Positions 48,660 through 59,843 are shown, numbered from the stretch's first letter. The stretch: DNA of 64,000 nt from Lysinibacillus odysseyi (GCA_014595895.1 JABUKB010000001.1:248001-312000), one strand, 5' to 3'. Numbers and translations: made by a program. The notes: generated from the sequence alone by a model not told the origin.

Positions 48660-49850
48660 ATGAAGAAAAATATTTTACTGTGTGTTTCAGGTGGGATCGC
48701 TGTTTATAAAGCGGTGGCACTTGTAAGCAAATTAACGCAGGCTCATTTTAATGTCAAGGTGATCATGACAGCATCGGCTCGTCAATTTGTGAATCCTTTG
48801 AGCTTCCAGGTGATGTCTAAAAATGATGTGTTTTTTGATACATTTGATGAAAAAGATTCACAGGTTATCGCACATATCGATTTGGCAGATTGGGCGGATT
48901 TAATTGTAGTCGCACCGGCAACGGCCAATGTCATTGGAAAGTTAGCAAACGGCATCGCGGACGATATGGTGACAACGACATTACTGGCGGCAACGGCACC
49001 GGTATGGCTAGCGCCAGCCATGAATGTACATATGTATGACCATCCTGCTGTTAAGCGTAATATTGCGACATTGCATGCGGACGGCTATCGTTTTATCGAA
49101 CCATCAGAAGGTTATTTAGCGTGCGGATATGTTGGGAAAGGGCGTTTAGAAGAGCCAGAAAAAATTACGGATCTTGTCGTGCAGCATTTTATGCCGAAAG
49201 CCCAGCCATTAAAGGGGAAGAAAGTAATTGTCTCAGCAGGTCCTACACGTGAACGGGTAGATCCAGTACGCTTTATGACGAATTTTTCAACAGGGAAGAT
49301 GGGCTATGCGATGGCAGAGGCGGCACGTGATTTAGGGGCGGATGTTGTGCTAGTATCAGGCCCAACCAATTTACCAAAGCCTACAGGCATGCAGGTCATT
49401 GATGTAGAAAGTGCACAAAATATGTTCGATGCGATTTGGGCACAGTACAATCAAGCAGATATCGTCATTAAAACCGCAGCGGTAGCCGATTATCGCCCGA
49501 AAAATGTTCATGGTCAAAAAATGAAGAAACAGCCGGGAGATACCGCAATTGAATTAGAACGTACAACTGATATTTTAGCCACACTCGGCCAGCATAAAGA
49601 GCATCAATTATTGATTGGGTTTGCAGCTGAAACCAATGATGTAGAAAGCTATGGAACACAGAAACTGACAAAGAAAAATGCCGATTATATTATAGCGAAT
49701 GATGTAACGGAAGCAGGCTCCGGCTTTGGAACAGATACAAACAGTGTCCTGTTGATCGGCAAGGAGTTTACGCAAAAATTTGCCCACTTACCAAAAACGG
49801 AGTTAGCTATTCAGTTGCTTGAAACGATCGCAGAAAGAGAAGGATTATAA
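48660..49850 (+). CDS. coaBC: Bifunctional phosphopantothenoylcysteine decarboxylase / phosphopantothenate-cysteine ligase
   Basis: CoaBC performs two steps of coenzyme A synthesis. The 396-residue protein starts with the flavoprotein decarboxylase (CoaC) domain, with VAPATANVIGKLANGIADD and PAMNVHMYDHP, and its cysteine loop LACGYVGKGRLEEPE near residue 157. The CoaB domain begins near residue 185 (KKVIVSAGPTRERVDPVRFMTNFSTGKMGYAMAE) and contains KTAAVADYRP and GFAAETND. The stop overlaps the priA start by one base. Confidence 0.97.
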   Translation: MKKNILLCVSGGIAVYKAVALVSKLTQAHFNVKVIMTASARQFVNPLSFQVMSKNDVFFDTFDEKDSQVIAHIDLADWADLIVVAPATANVIGKLANGIADDMVTTTLLAATAPVWLAPAMNVHMYDHPAVKRNIATLHADGYRFIEPSEGYLACGYVGKGRLEEPEKITDLVVQHFMPKAQPLKGKKVIVSAGPTRERVDPVRFMTNFSTGKMGYAMAEAARDLGADVVLVSGPTNLPKPTGMQVIDVESAQNMFDAIWAQYNQADIVIKTAAVADYRPKNVHGQKMKKQPGDTAIELERTTDILATLGQHKEHQLLIGFAAETNDVESYGTQKLTKKNADYIIANDVTEAGSGFGTDTNSVLLIGKEFTQKFAHLPKTELAIQLLETIAEREGL

Positions 49851-52255
49851 TGATTATTGCTAAGGTCATTGTTGATGTCGCAGCTTATCCAGTCGACAGA
49901 CCATTTGACTATGCGGTACCTGAAGAATGGCAAGTGTTAATCGAACCTGGATGTCGTGTGAAAGTGCCTTTTGGTCCACGGAATGTATTAGGGTTTGTGG
50001 TGGAACTGAGCAGTGAAACAGACGTGCCACTGGAAAAATTAAAACCTGTTGCCCAAGTATTAGATATTGAGCCGGTGTTGACACCGGAAATGTTGCAGTT
50101 GGCGAAGTGGATGAAACATCAAACGATTTGTTACGAAATTGATGCACTGCAGGTAATGTTGCCGTCAGCCTTGCGCGCAAAGTACGAAAAAATTGCACAC
50201 ATGGTAAAAGCCGAGGACATTCCAGAAGAACTAGCGATTCATTTTAATAAGCAAGGTAAGGCTAATGTAAAAATATTTGAAAAAGCAAATCTGTTAAAAG
50301 AGCTGAAGCATGCCGTCCAGTTAGGAACAGTGAAAATTGAAAATAGCGTCAAACAGCAAGGGAAGATCAAAGAAGTTCGCAAGGTGCAAATTATCGCCGA
50401 TCTCGAACAGCTAAAGAAGATAGAAGCAGACATTACACGAGCACCGAAGCAGAAAGCACTCGTACAATGGATGATGAATTATCCAGGACAAGTCTTTTTG
50501 CCGGATGAGGTGTGCAAGGCAGCGAATGTGACGACAGCTGTTTTACAGGCGGTCATTGAAAAAGAGGCAGCTCATTTTATAAAAGAGGAAGTGTACCGCG
50601 ATCCCTTTTCAAAAGAAGCGAAAAGAACGACAGCTCTGCAGCTGACAGATGAGCAAGACGTGGCCCTCACTGCTATTACACATGCTATGGATGAAAAACG
50701 TCCAGAAACCTTTTTACTGCAAGGTGTGACAGGAAGCGGTAAAACAGAAGTGTATCTGCAGGCGATTTCCCATACGCTGGCGCAAGGCAAAGAGGCGATT
50801 GTTCTCGTCCCTGAAATTTCCCTGACACCGCAAATGAATGAGCGCTTCCGTTCGCGCTTTGGAGAGCTAGTGGCCGTTATGCATAGTGGATTGTCAGTAG
50901 GAGAAAAATATGATGAGTGGCGTAAAGTTCAGCAGGGGAAAGTGAAGGTTGTTGTCGGGGCACGTTCTGCTATCTTCGCACCATTTGAAAATGTGGGGCT
51001 GTTCATTTTGGATGAGGAACACGAATCGACGTATAAACAAGAAGAGTCACCACGCTATCATGCAAGGGATGTAGCGATTTGGCGTGCGCATTATCATAAC
51101 TGCCCGGTCATCTTGGGTAGTGCGACGCCGAGCTTAGAGTCTTTTGCTCGAGCGAAAAAGAATGTGTATACATTATTAACGTTAAAACAGCGTGCGCTGC
51201 AGCAAGCTTTGCCAACTGTACAAGTGGTAGATTTACGGGAAGAACTGAAAGCGGGCAATCGTTCGATGTTTTCGACGGCGCTCATTGCCTCGATTCGCGA
51301 ACGTTTGGAACGCGAAGAACAAATCGTGCTGTTTTTAAATCGCCGCGGCTATTCTTCTTTTGTGCTATGCCGAGACTGCGGGACGGTAGTAGAATGTCCA
51401 AACTGCGATATTTCGTTGACGTACCACCGTTCGAATGAAAAATTAAAATGTCACTACTGTGGGCATGAAGAATATACACCACAAGACTGTCCGCAGTGCC
51501 AAAGTGAGCACATCCGCTTTTTTGGAACAGGTACACAAAAAGTGCAGGAGGAATTGTACAAGTTATTCCCGGAAGCACGTGTGCTAAGGATGGATGTCGA
51601 TACAACGGGGAAGAAAGGATCGCATGAGCAAATTTTAGATGCTTTCGGACGCGGGGAAGCCTCGATTTTACTCGGTACGCAAATGATTGCGAAAGGACTT
51701 GATTTCCCTAATATTACATTAGTAGGAGTGCTAAGTGCTGATACAAGCCTGCATTTACCGGATTACCGTGCGGCAGAGCGAACATTCCAGCTAATGACGC
51801 AGGTGAGCGGAAGAGCAGGTCGCCACGATAAGCCCGGTGAAGTGATTATTCAAACCTATACACCGGAACATTATGCGATTGAATTATCAAAGGAACAGCT
51901 ATACGAGCCCTTTTATGAACAGGAAATGCAAGTGAGGCATCAGGCAGGCTATCCACCGTATTATTATTTATCGCTCGTGCAAGTTTCGCATGAGGATGTG
52001 ATGATGGCAGCCGAGTATGCAGGACGTGCGGCAGAATATTTACGGTCGAACCTATCGTTTAATGTGTCAGTCATCGGTCCGACAACGTCAAGTATTAGCC
52101 GTCTTCAAAATAGATATAGATACCAATGTTTGATAAAATATAAAGTAGAGCCGGATTTGATTCCGGTATTATTGCAATTGATTAAAATGTATCGTTCAGA
52201 TTGGATAAAAAAAGGAATACAACTCACGATTGATTTAGATCCATCGGTGATTTAG
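49850..52255 (+). CDS. priA: Primosomal replication restart helicase PriA
   Basis: PriA recognises stalled forks and reloads the replicative helicase. The 801-residue protein has an N-terminal 3'-end binding domain, a winged helix, a helicase domain with Walker A GVTGSGKTE at about residues 292-300 and DEEH box, and a cysteine-rich zinc region (CRDCGTVVECPNC and HYCGHEEYTPQDCPQC) inserted between helicase lobes. Helicase motif VI region QVSGRAGRHDKPG is present. It is one base overlapped with coaBC and followed by def after 13 bases. Confidence 0.97.
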   Translation: MIIAKVIVDVAAYPVDRPFDYAVPEEWQVLIEPGCRVKVPFGPRNVLGFVVELSSETDVPLEKLKPVAQVLDIEPVLTPEMLQLAKWMKHQTICYEIDALQVMLPSALRAKYEKIAHMVKAEDIPEELAIHFNKQGKANVKIFEKANLLKELKHAVQLGTVKIENSVKQQGKIKEVRKVQIIADLEQLKKIEADITRAPKQKALVQWMMNYPGQVFLPDEVCKAANVTTAVLQAVIEKEAAHFIKEEVYRDPFSKEAKRTTALQLTDEQDVALTAITHAMDEKRPETFLLQGVTGSGKTEVYLQAISHTLAQGKEAIVLVPEISLTPQMNERFRSRFGELVAVMHSGLSVGEKYDEWRKVQQGKVKVVVGARSAIFAPFENVGLFILDEEHESTYKQEESPRYHARDVAIWRAHYHNCPVILGSATPSLESFARAKKNVYTLLTLKQRALQQALPTVQVVDLREELKAGNRSMFSTALIASIRERLEREEQIVLFLNRRGYSSFVLCRDCGTVVECPNCDISLTYHRSNEKLKCHYCGHEEYTPQDCPQCQSEHIRFFGTGTQKVQEELYKLFPEARVLRMDVDTTGKKGSHEQILDAFGRGEASILLGTQMIAKGLDFPNITLVGVLSADTSLHLPDYRAAERTFQLMTQVSGRAGRHDKPGEVIIQTYTPEHYAIELSKEQLYEPFYEQEMQVRHQAGYPPYYYLSLVQVSHEDVMMAAEYAGRAAEYLRSNLSFNVSVIGPTTSSISRLQNRYRYQCLIKYKVEPDLIPVLLQLIKMYRSDWIKKGIQLTIDLDPSVI

Positions 52256-52268
52256 AAAGAGGTTAATT

Positions 52269-52757
52269 ATGATTAAAGAGGTCGTAAAAGCGCCGGCAGA
52301 TGTGCTTTCAGCTAAAACAAGAGAAGTCGAGGCAATCGATGAATCCATCATCGAACTATTAGATAATTTATATGACACAATGGTTGAGTATGACGGAGTA
52401 GGAATTGCCGCTCCACAAATCGGCGTACCGCTGCGTGTAGCAATTGTGGAACTAGGCGAAGATATTTTAGAAATGCTTAACCCGATTGTCATCGAGACGC
52501 GTGGTGAAGCAGAAGATATCGAGGGCTGCTTAAGCTTCCCGGATCTTTTCGGTATGGTAAAACGTCCAACGTACGTAAAAATCGAAGCTGCTGACCGTGA
52601 AGGCCGTATTTACGAATTAGAGGCAGAAGATTTTGAAGCACGTTGCATTTTACATGAAATTGATCATTTAGATGGTGTATTATTCGATTCAAAAATGACA
52701 CGAGTGTTGACGCAAGAGGAACTTGACGAATTATACGCAGATGTTGAGGAGGAATAA
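52269..52757 (+). CDS. def: Peptide deformylase
   Basis: Def removes the N-formyl group from nascent proteins. At 162 residues it is a standard-length enzyme with the three metal/active-site motifs: GVGIAAPQIG (motif 1), EGCLSFP (motif 2, metal Cys) and HEIDHLDG (motif 3, metal His pair). The ATG follows AAAGAGG. It is adjacent to fmt, the enzyme that adds formyl groups to initiator tRNA, a conserved pairing. Confidence 0.97.
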   Translation: MIKEVVKAPADVLSAKTREVEAIDESIIELLDNLYDTMVEYDGVGIAAPQIGVPLRVAIVELGEDILEMLNPIVIETRGEAEDIEGCLSFPDLFGMVKRPTYVKIEAADREGRIYELEAEDFEARCILHEIDHLDGVLFDSKMTRVLTQEELDELYADVEEE

Positions 52758-52760
52758 GAT

Positions 52761-53702
52761 TTGACGAAAATCGTATTTATGGGCACGCCAGCCTTCTCAG
52801 CGCCAATTTTACGTATGTTACATGAAGAAGGCTATGATGTAGTAGCTGTGGTGACACAGCCAGACCGTCCAGTAGGGCGTAAAAAAGTATTAACACCTCC
52901 CCCGGTAAAGGAAGAGGCGGTACGCTTAGGTTTGCCTGTTATTCAGCCGGAAAAATTGCGAGGCTCTGCAGAACTGCAACAAATTATCGATTTAGGAGCA
53001 GATATAGTCATAACAGCTGCCTTTGGTCAAATTTTACCAAAGGAGCTATTAGAAGCACCGCGTCTCGGTTGTATTAATGTCCATGCATCCATGTTGCCGA
53101 AATACCGCGGCGGTGCGCCGATTCACCAAGCGATTATAGATGGAGAAGCGACAACTGGTGTAACGATTATGTATATGGCCGAAAAATTAGATGCGGGCGA
53201 TATTATCGCGCAACGTGAAATTGCCATTGAAGATACAGACCATACAGGTAGACTATTCGATAAATTGAGTGATGTAGGTCGTGAGTTATTAAAGGACACG
53301 TTGCCGAATATTATTGATGGGACAAATGAGCGTATTGTACAGGACGAAGCATTAGTCACATATGCTTCCAATATTAGTCGTGAGCAGGAGCGTATCGATT
53401 GGTCAAAAGATGCGCGCACAATATATAATCAAGTACGGGGTTTACATCCATGGCCTGTTGCCTATACCACATTTGAAGGCAGCAACTTTAAAATTTGGTG
53501 GGCCCAAGTAGGACAGACAGCAAATGATGCTGCACCAGGTGAAGTAGTAGCCATTCATAAGGATTCATTTGAGGTTGCGACAGGCGATGGCGGTTCAATC
53601 GCCATTCTGGATTGTCAGCCTGCCGGTAAAAAACGTATGACAGCAATAGATTATTTGCGCGGAACAGGCGCAAAATTACAGATCGGGGACCGTTTTGAAT
53701 GA
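52761..53702 (+). CDS. fmt: Methionyl-tRNA formyltransferase
   Basis: Fmt formylates Met-tRNA for initiation. The 313-residue protein has the N-terminal [13 protein letters not shown], a formyltransferase motif [18 protein letters not shown] and [16 protein letters not shown], then a C-terminal tRNA-binding OB domain. A common variant reads HASLLP; here it is HASMLP, a conservative change. Translation starts at TTG 52761, three bases after def, behind GAGGAGG. It overlaps rsmB by four bases (ATGA). Confidence 0.97.
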   Translation: MTKIVFMGTPAFSAPILRMLHEEGYDVVAVVTQPDRPVGRKKVLTPPPVKEEAVRLGLPVIQPEKLRGSAELQQIIDLGADIVITAAFGQILPKELLEAPRLGCINVHASMLPKYRGGAPIHQAIIDGEATTGVTIMYMAEKLDAGDIIAQREIAIEDTDHTGRLFDKLSDVGRELLKDTLPNIIDGTNERIVQDEALVTYASNISREQERIDWSKDARTIYNQVRGLHPWPVAYTTFEGSNFKIWWAQVGQTANDAAPGEVVAIHKDSFEVATGDGGSIAILDCQPAGKKRMTAIDYLRGTGAKLQIGDRFE

Positions 53703-55060
53703 GTAAAAAGAAAGTGCAGATTTGGGATGGCAATGTGCGTGATGCCGCGCTTACAATCCTTTTGACGGTCGATAAAAGCCAAGCTTACAGCAATCTTTTG
53801 TTACATCAAACGATTGAAAAATATAAAATTGATGCAAAAGACCGTAGTTTATTAACAGAGATTACGTACGGGACATTGCAGCATAAAATGACGCTGGATT
53901 ATTATCTAGAGCCTTTTATCCGCGGAAAAGTAGATTTATGGGTACGTTGGTTATTGCGTATGTCCCTGTACCAAATGGAATATTTATCGCGCATCCCAGC
54001 ACATGCTGCTGTTAATGAAGCTGTAGAAATTGCTAAGCGACGCGGTCATAAAGGGATCGCTTCGATGGTCAACGGTATTTTACGTTCTATTTTACGTGAA
54101 GGTGTACGCTCTATAGATTTAATTGAGGATGATCATGAGCGTTTAGCCATTGCTACAAGTCATCCGCAGTGGTTGGTGGACCGTTGGGTGGATAGCTATG
54201 GCTATGAGCATACAAAGGCGATGCTAGAAGAAAATAACGTACCACCGCTACAAACAGTTCGTGTCAATACGACAAAGGCGACGGTTGAAAATGTGTTGGC
54301 TACACTAGAGCGTGAAGGCGTAAAGGCAGTGCGCAGTGAGATCATGCCGGAGTGCTTGCATTTGCAAACCGGTCAAGCGGCCCGTACCGCAGCATTCAAA
54401 CATGGCTTAATCACGATACAAGATGAAAGCTCCATGCTGCCTGCCAATGTGCTAAATCCGGAGCCAGGTATGAAGGTACTGGATATGTGTGCAGCACCAG
54501 GCGGCAAGACAACGCATATGGCGGAGAAAATGCAAAATGAAGGTTCCATTCTAGCAATGGATTTACATCCGAAGAAGCTTGATCTAATCGATGAAAATAC
54601 AGCACGCTTAGGACTTGATATTGTGCAAACAGCGCCACTTGACGGTCGTAAAGCAGCAGATTTTTTAGCGAAAGAAAGCTTTGATGCAGTACTAGTCGAC
54701 GCCCCGTGTTCAGGCTTAGGAGTCATGCGTCGCAAGCCGGATATTAAATATACAAAGCGCGAGGAAGATTTAGAAAGTCTGCAAACGATTCAGTTGGCGA
54801 TTTTAGGCAATGCGGTACAGGTATTAAAACCCGGTGGTCGTTTAGTCTATAGTACATGTACGGTGGATAAGCGCGAAAATGAAGGAACGGTCGAGGCATT
54901 TTTAGCCGCGCATCCAGAAATGGAAGCACAGGAATTAACGAATTTGCCGGAAAAATTATTAGCGAAACAACACAGTGGTATGCTACAAGTATTTCCACAA
55001 GACTTTGGTAGTGATGGATTTTTTGTCGCTGCCTTTCGTAAAAAAGGAGAAAACAACTAA
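53699..55060 (+). CDS. rsmB: 16S rRNA (cytosine-967-C5) methyltransferase RsmB
   Basis: RsmB is an m5C methyltransferase acting on 16S rRNA. The 453-residue protein has an N-terminal NusB-like domain (about residues 1-130) and a Rossmann methyltransferase domain with the SAM motif [16 protein letters not shown], the [15 protein letters not shown] motif and YSTCTV with the catalytic Cys. The extra Cys in PCSG is the release Cys. The order def-fmt-rsmB-rlmN is as in B. subtilis. Confidence 0.96.
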   Translation: MSKKKVQIWDGNVRDAALTILLTVDKSQAYSNLLLHQTIEKYKIDAKDRSLLTEITYGTLQHKMTLDYYLEPFIRGKVDLWVRWLLRMSLYQMEYLSRIPAHAAVNEAVEIAKRRGHKGIASMVNGILRSILREGVRSIDLIEDDHERLAIATSHPQWLVDRWVDSYGYEHTKAMLEENNVPPLQTVRVNTTKATVENVLATLEREGVKAVRSEIMPECLHLQTGQAARTAAFKHGLITIQDESSMLPANVLNPEPGMKVLDMCAAPGGKTTHMAEKMQNEGSILAMDLHPKKLDLIDENTARLGLDIVQTAPLDGRKAADFLAKESFDAVLVDAPCSGLGVMRRKPDIKYTKREEDLESLQTIQLAILGNAVQVLKPGGRLVYSTCTVDKRENEGTVEAFLAAHPEMEAQELTNLPEKLLAKQHSGMLQVFPQDFGSDGFFVAAFRKKGENN

Positions 55061-56203
55061 GTGAGTGATCAACAAAAATTTGATGAACGTATTCAGGATT
55101 TGGTAGGAGAGGCTGAAGAGAAGCCGGTTCGTCGTGAAAAAAAAGAGAAACCCGAATTAAAGCCGTCAATTTATTCATTGCGTCTAGATGAATTGCAACA
55201 ATGGTTACAAGATAACGGGGAAAAAGCGTTTCGTGCCGGACAAATTTACGAATGGCTATATGAAAAACGGGTAAAAACATTTGAGGAAATGTCAAACTTA
55301 TCGAAGGGCTTACGCGAAAAATTAGCGGCAGCATTTACCCTTACGACATTATCAACATTAGTCAAGCAAGAATCAAAGGACGGCACAATTAAGTTCTTAT
55401 TCCAACTGCAAGACGGTTATTCCATTGAAACGGTGTTAATGCGCCATCAGTATGGAAACTCGATTTGTGTCACAACACAAGTAGGCTGCCGCATCGGCTG
55501 TACATTCTGTGCCTCTACATTAGGCGGTTTAAAACGACACTTAATGGCGGGGGAAATTGTTGAACAAGTGGTGAAAGTGCAGCAACAATTAGACGAAACA
55601 GAGGAGCGCGTATCAAGCATCGTCATTATGGGAATCGGTGAGCCGTTCGATAACTATGACGCGATGATGAACTTCTTAAAAATCGTCAATCATGATAAAG
55701 GTTTAAATATTGGTGCACGTCATATTACGGTTTCTACGTCAGGAATTGTGCCGAAAATTTACCAGTTTGCAGATGAAGGCATGCAAATTAACTTTGCTGT
55801 ATCGCTTCATGCACCGAACCAAGAAGCACGCCAAAAGCTAATGCCGATTGCACGTGCATATAAATTAGATGAACTGTTAGAAGCGGTGCGCTATTATACG
55901 AAAAAAACAGGTCGTCGTGTCACATTTGAATATGGCTTAATGTCAGGTGAAAATGATTCTGTAGAAGTAGCAGAAGAATTATCTGCGTTAATTAAAAATA
56001 TTAAGTGCCACGTCAATTTAATTCCGATTAACTATGTACCAGAGCGTGATTATATTCGTACATCTCGTAGTAAAATTTTTGATTTTGAAAAAACATTAAA
56101 GAAAAATGGAATCAATGTAACGATCCGTCGCGAACAAGGAGCAGATATTGCAGCAGCTTGTGGACAATTACGTGCCCAAGAGCGAGCGGAAGAAACAAAG
56201 TAG
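55061..56203 (+). CDS. rlmN: 23S rRNA (adenine-2503-C2) methyltransferase RlmN
   Basis: RlmN is a radical SAM enzyme that methylates A2503 of 23S rRNA, and A37 of some tRNAs. The 380-residue protein has the radical SAM cluster [10 protein letters not shown] (CxxxCxxC), the GEPFDNYD segment, and a Cys in the C-terminal [10 protein letters not shown] that acts in the methyl transfer. The N-terminal 35 residues are unusually charged (Glu/Lys-rich) relative to the conserved body. GTG 55061 is the start, immediately after the rsmB stop, with AAAAGGAGA upstream. Confidence 0.96.
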   Translation: MSDQQKFDERIQDLVGEAEEKPVRREKKEKPELKPSIYSLRLDELQQWLQDNGEKAFRAGQIYEWLYEKRVKTFEEMSNLSKGLREKLAAAFTLTTLSTLVKQESKDGTIKFLFQLQDGYSIETVLMRHQYGNSICVTTQVGCRIGCTFCASTLGGLKRHLMAGEIVEQVVKVQQQLDETEERVSSIVIMGIGEPFDNYDAMMNFLKIVNHDKGLNIGARHITVSTSGIVPKIYQFADEGMQINFAVSLHAPNQEARQKLMPIARAYKLDELLEAVRYYTKKTGRRVTFEYGLMSGENDSVEVAEELSALIKNIKCHVNLIPINYVPERDYIRTSRSKIFDFEKTLKKNGINVTIRREQGADIAAACGQLRAQERAEETK

Positions 56204-56212
56204 GTGACCATT

Positions 56213-56956
56213 ATGAATTTTACAGTCGAAAGTGATATTGGATTGAAGCGAGCAATCAATGAGGATCGGGTAGCGTTTCTGACGCGGCCCGATCAATTTA
56301 AACTTGCCGTTTTAGCGGACGGTATGGGCGGGCACAATGCCGGAGATGTAGCCAGCGAGATGGCTATTACTGAAATGGAAACATTATTTCACCAGGCAGA
56401 GACAGCTCAGCTTACATCATTAGAAACGCGTGAACAATGGCTACGTGATGCGGTATCTCATATTAATGATAAAATTTACCGCTATGCGTTGTCACATGAA
56501 GGCTGTCAAGGAATGGGTACTACATTAATCACGGCATTAATCGATGACAAGGAATGCTTGATCAGCCATGTTGGCGATAGCCGTGTCTATCATTTTACGG
56601 ACAAAGACGTGACGCTTGTGACGCGTGACCACTCTTATGTCAATATTTTGATTGAAAGCGGAGAAATCAGCGAGGAAGAAGCGCAGCATCATCCGCAAAA
56701 GAACTTTATTTTGAAAGCATTAGGGACAGAAAAATCCATTGAGCCTGACTTTTATCATGTCACATTACTGGATGATTCCTATTTATTAATCTGTTCAGAT
56801 GGGTTAAGCAATAAGATGACAACTACCGAGATGGTAGCCATTTTGACGTTGCCGATGACGTTAAAAGAAAAAGGTCAAAAACTCGTTCGGCTTGCAAATG
56901 ATAGCGGGGGCGAGGATAATATTTCCCTTATTTTGATGACATATGAGGAGGTGTAG
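56213..56956 (+). CDS. prpC: PP2C-type protein serine/threonine phosphatase PrpC (Stp)
   Basis: PrpC removes phosphate from PrkC and its substrates. The preferred ATG at 56213 follows AGGTGA and gives 247 residues starting MNFTVESDIGLKRAINEDRVAF; GTG 56204 just after the rlmN stop is an alternative. PP2C metal-binding motifs are present: the INED segment, ADGMGGHNAGDVAS, GDSRVY, a SDGLSNK segment and GEDNISLI. It is paired with prkC downstream (2 bases), the conserved phosphatase-kinase couple. Confidence 0.95.
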   Translation: MNFTVESDIGLKRAINEDRVAFLTRPDQFKLAVLADGMGGHNAGDVASEMAITEMETLFHQAETAQLTSLETREQWLRDAVSHINDKIYRYALSHEGCQGMGTTLITALIDDKECLISHVGDSRVYHFTDKDVTLVTRDHSYVNILIESGEISEEEAQHHPQKNFILKALGTEKSIEPDFYHVTLLDDSYLLICSDGLSNKMTTTEMVAILTLPMTLKEKGQKLVRLANDSGGEDNISLILMTYEEV

Positions 56957-56958
56957 GG

Positions 56959-58944
56959 ATGTTGATCGGAAAACGTGTTGGAGAACGTTATGAAGTTCGC
57001 TCACTAATAGGCGGCGGCGGTATGAGTCATGTTTATTTAGCGCATGATATCATCTTAGGGCGTGATGTAGCGATCAAAATATTACGCTACGATTTTAGAA
57101 ATGAAGAAGAATTACATCGTCGTTTCCACCGAGAAGCTTTGTCTGCGACAAGTCTTACACATCCCAATATTGTAAATGTTTATGACGTCGGGGAAGATGA
57201 CGATATGCACTACATTGTGATGGAGTATGTTAAAGGGAAAACATTAAAGCAATACATACAGGAGTTTTCACCTATTTCACCTGCTAAAAGCGTTCAAATC
57301 ATGAAACAGCTGACATCAGCTATGGCACATGCACATGAAAATGGGATTATTCACCGCGATATCAAGCCGCAAAATATCTTGATGGACGAAGAGGGGACTG
57401 TAAAGGTAACCGACTTTGGCATTGCGACGACATTAAATGCCACAAGCTATACGCAGACCAATTCTGTAATGGGGACAGTTCATTATTTATCACCTGAACA
57501 AGCACGTGGAGGCATTGCGACAAATCGTTCGGATATTTATGCTTTAGGTATTTTATTATATGAAATGTTAACAGGAGAACTGCCATTTTCGGGAGAGTCA
57601 GCTGTATCGATTGCATTAAAACATTTACAATCAGAAACACCATCTGTACGTGAGTTTGATGCAACGATTCCACAGGCATTGGAAAATGTCATTTTGAAGT
57701 CAACAGCTAAAGATCAAAACCATCGTTATGAAACAGTAGAAGCACTAGAGGCTGATTTACAGACTTGTCTGGCTGCTTCACGTTTACACGAGCCAAAATT
57801 TACGCCCCCTTTAGATGAGGATGCGACGAAGGCGATTCCCATTATTCGTGACCAACACTTACCAGTAGCAGATGAGTTAGCAGAAACGCGTAAAATAGAG
57901 GCCGTAATGCCACCGCCACCAGCGCCAGTACAGCCTGCCGCGGAAGTCGAGACAGCTCCAGTGCCTCCACCGCCAAAAAAGAAAAGAAAAAAATGGCCAA
58001 TTGTCGTTACTGCCTTGTTTTTATTAGCGGCATTGGCGGGGATTGCTATCTGGTTGCTAACACCGAGCAAGGTTGAAGTACCTGATGTAGCAAAACTATC
58101 CGTAGATGAGGCTATTGAAACTTTAGAAGCAGCAGGTTTTGCAATAGGAGAGCAAAGAACCCGCCATAACGACGAGGTAGAGACTGATCTAGTCATTGAA
58201 ACAAGTCCAAAAGCCGGGTTAGCACGGGCGAAGGGCAGTGAGATTGATTTAATCGTGAGCTTAGGTGCAGAAACAGCTGTCGTAGGAGATTATATTGGAA
58301 AGTACCTTGGGCAAGTAGAACCTTTAGCTAAAGGCGCTGGTTATAAGGATGTGGTCGTCGAGCCTGTTTATTCCGATGAACCGGAAAATGAAGTATTAGA
58401 ACAAGATCCTGCTCCAGGTGAAAGTGTAGTGCTGGCTGAAACCGTACTGACATTAAAAGTAAGCCAAGGTACAGAGATGGTCACTGTCTCATCATTAGCT
58501 GGCTTTACCGAGGCTGCAGTCAATGAGTATGCCCGTACATCAGGTTTCCGTATTCAAAAAGGAAAAGCGGTTCATTCTGAAACTGTTCCGGCAGGTAATG
58601 TGGTGTCACAACAGCCGGCAGCTGGCAAGAGCTTGGCAAAGGGCAGTACCATCACCGTTGTTTATTCCAAAGGACCGGCAGAAAAACCGGTAAAAAATTA
58701 TTTTAAATCGGTTATGGTGCCATATACAGGGGAAATAGATGAGGAAGGAAATCCGATACCACAGGTGGTACATGTGTATATCCAGGACAAAAATCATACC
58801 ATGGCAGAACCAGTTGAGGAAATTACCATTACAGAAAACACAAATATTGATATTCAAATGCAAATCGTTGAAGGAGAAAAGGCAACCTACCGTATTTTCG
58901 TAGATGATCGGAAAGCTGCGGAGGAAACGATTCCATATGAATAA
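56959..58944 (+). CDS. prkC: PASTA-domain serine/threonine protein kinase PrkC
   Basis: PrkC is a membrane kinase that senses muropeptides; in B. subtilis it triggers spore germination. The 661-residue protein has a cytoplasmic kinase domain (about 1-270) with glycine loop GGGGMSHVY, Lys40, catalytic HRDIKPQN (Asp134) and DFG near 152. A Pro-rich linker precedes one transmembrane helix at about 346-367. Three extracellular PASTA repeats follow (about 373-575) and a C-terminal beta-rich tail. It is coupled to prpC. Confidence 0.97.
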   Translation: MLIGKRVGERYEVRSLIGGGGMSHVYLAHDIILGRDVAIKILRYDFRNEEELHRRFHREALSATSLTHPNIVNVYDVGEDDDMHYIVMEYVKGKTLKQYIQEFSPISPAKSVQIMKQLTSAMAHAHENGIIHRDIKPQNILMDEEGTVKVTDFGIATTLNATSYTQTNSVMGTVHYLSPEQARGGIATNRSDIYALGILLYEMLTGELPFSGESAVSIALKHLQSETPSVREFDATIPQALENVILKSTAKDQNHRYETVEALEADLQTCLAASRLHEPKFTPPLDEDATKAIPIIRDQHLPVADELAETRKIEAVMPPPPAPVQPAAEVETAPVPPPPKKKRKKWPIVVTALFLLAALAGIAIWLLTPSKVEVPDVAKLSVDEAIETLEAAGFAIGEQRTRHNDEVETDLVIETSPKAGLARAKGSEIDLIVSLGAETAVVGDYIGKYLGQVEPLAKGAGYKDVVVEPVYSDEPENEVLEQDPAPGESVVLAETVLTLKVSQGTEMVTVSSLAGFTEAAVNEYARTSGFRIQKGKAVHSETVPAGNVVSQQPAAGKSLAKGSTITVVYSKGPAEKPVKNYFKSVMVPYTGEIDEEGNPIPQVVHVYIQDKNHTMAEPVEEITITENTNIDIQMQIVEGEKATYRIFVDDRKAAEETIPYE

Positions 58945-58956
58945 GGGAGGGACTTC

Positions 58957-59841
58957 ATGACGGCGCAAGGCCAAATTAGAAAAGCACTGAGCGGATATTA
59001 TTATGTAGAGCATAATGGTGAACTTATCCAGTGCAGAGGGCGCGGGGTATTCAGAAACCGCGGGGAATCACCACTTGTTGGCGATATCGTAGACTATACA
59101 AAAGAGGGCGAATCGGATGGATACGTAATGAAAATCCATCCACGCAAAAATGAATTGGTTCGCCCGCCAATTGCCAATGTAGATCAAGCGATACTCGTTT
59201 TTTCGGCAAAGGAGCCAGACTTTAATACGATTCTGTTGGACCGTTTCCTGGTTGTACTAGAATCCTTTTTTGTCGAGCCCATTATCGTCATTACCAAAAT
59301 TGACCTATTAACTGAGGAAGAACAGGCAGAGTTGCAAAAATATGTAGCTGATTACAAAAAAATCGGTTACGATGTACTGCAAACTTATAAAGATGATCCG
59401 CAGTTAATGGATAACGTAAAAAGCTACTTAACAAATAAGACAACGGTACTGGCGGGGCAATCGGGTGTCGGGAAATCCACTCTTCTCAATACATTGCTGC
59501 CGGAACTAGATTTGAAAACAGGAATTATTTCGCAAAGTTTAGGGCGTGGAAAACATACGACACGCCACGTGGAATTAATCGAAGTAGCTGGCGGTTTACT
59601 AGCCGATACCCCTGGGTTTAGTTCGTTTGATTTTGATATGATTGAAAAGGAAGAACTGACACGTTGCTTCCCAGAAATCGCAAAATTATCGGAGGACTGC
59701 AAATTCCGTGGTTGCCTGCATATGAAGGAGCCGAAATGTGCAGTTAAGGCGGCCCTGGGCACTGGGGAGTTAAAGGATTATCGCTATCAGCATTACGAAC
59801 AATTTTTACAAGAAATTATCGATCGAAAGCCGAGGTACTAA
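58957..59841 (+). CDS. rsgA: Ribosome small subunit-dependent GTPase A
   Basis: RsgA is a circularly permuted GTPase that aids late 30S maturation. The 294-residue protein starts with an OB fold (GVFRNRGESPLVGDIVDY), has the permuted G motifs (TKIDLL before the P-loop), the P-loop GQSGVGKSTLLN at about residues 167-178, DTPGFSS, and a C-terminal zinc cluster (CKFRGCLHMKEPKCAVKAA). It follows prkC by 12 bases and precedes rpe by 2 bases, as in B. subtilis. Confidence 0.97.
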   Translation: MTAQGQIRKALSGYYYVEHNGELIQCRGRGVFRNRGESPLVGDIVDYTKEGESDGYVMKIHPRKNELVRPPIANVDQAILVFSAKEPDFNTILLDRFLVVLESFFVEPIIVITKIDLLTEEEQAELQKYVADYKKIGYDVLQTYKDDPQLMDNVKSYLTNKTTVLAGQSGVGKSTLLNTLLPELDLKTGIISQSLGRGKHTTRHVELIEVAGGLLADTPGFSSFDFDMIEKEELTRCFPEIAKLSEDCKFRGCLHMKEPKCAVKAALGTGELKDYRYQHYEQFLQEIIDRKPRY

Positions 59842-59843
59842 TC

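Noticed and set aside
57726-58196. Antisense open frame of about 156 codons opposite prkC
   Set aside because: Ser/Ala/Gly-rich shadow of the Pro-rich linker and PASTA coding region; no start signal.
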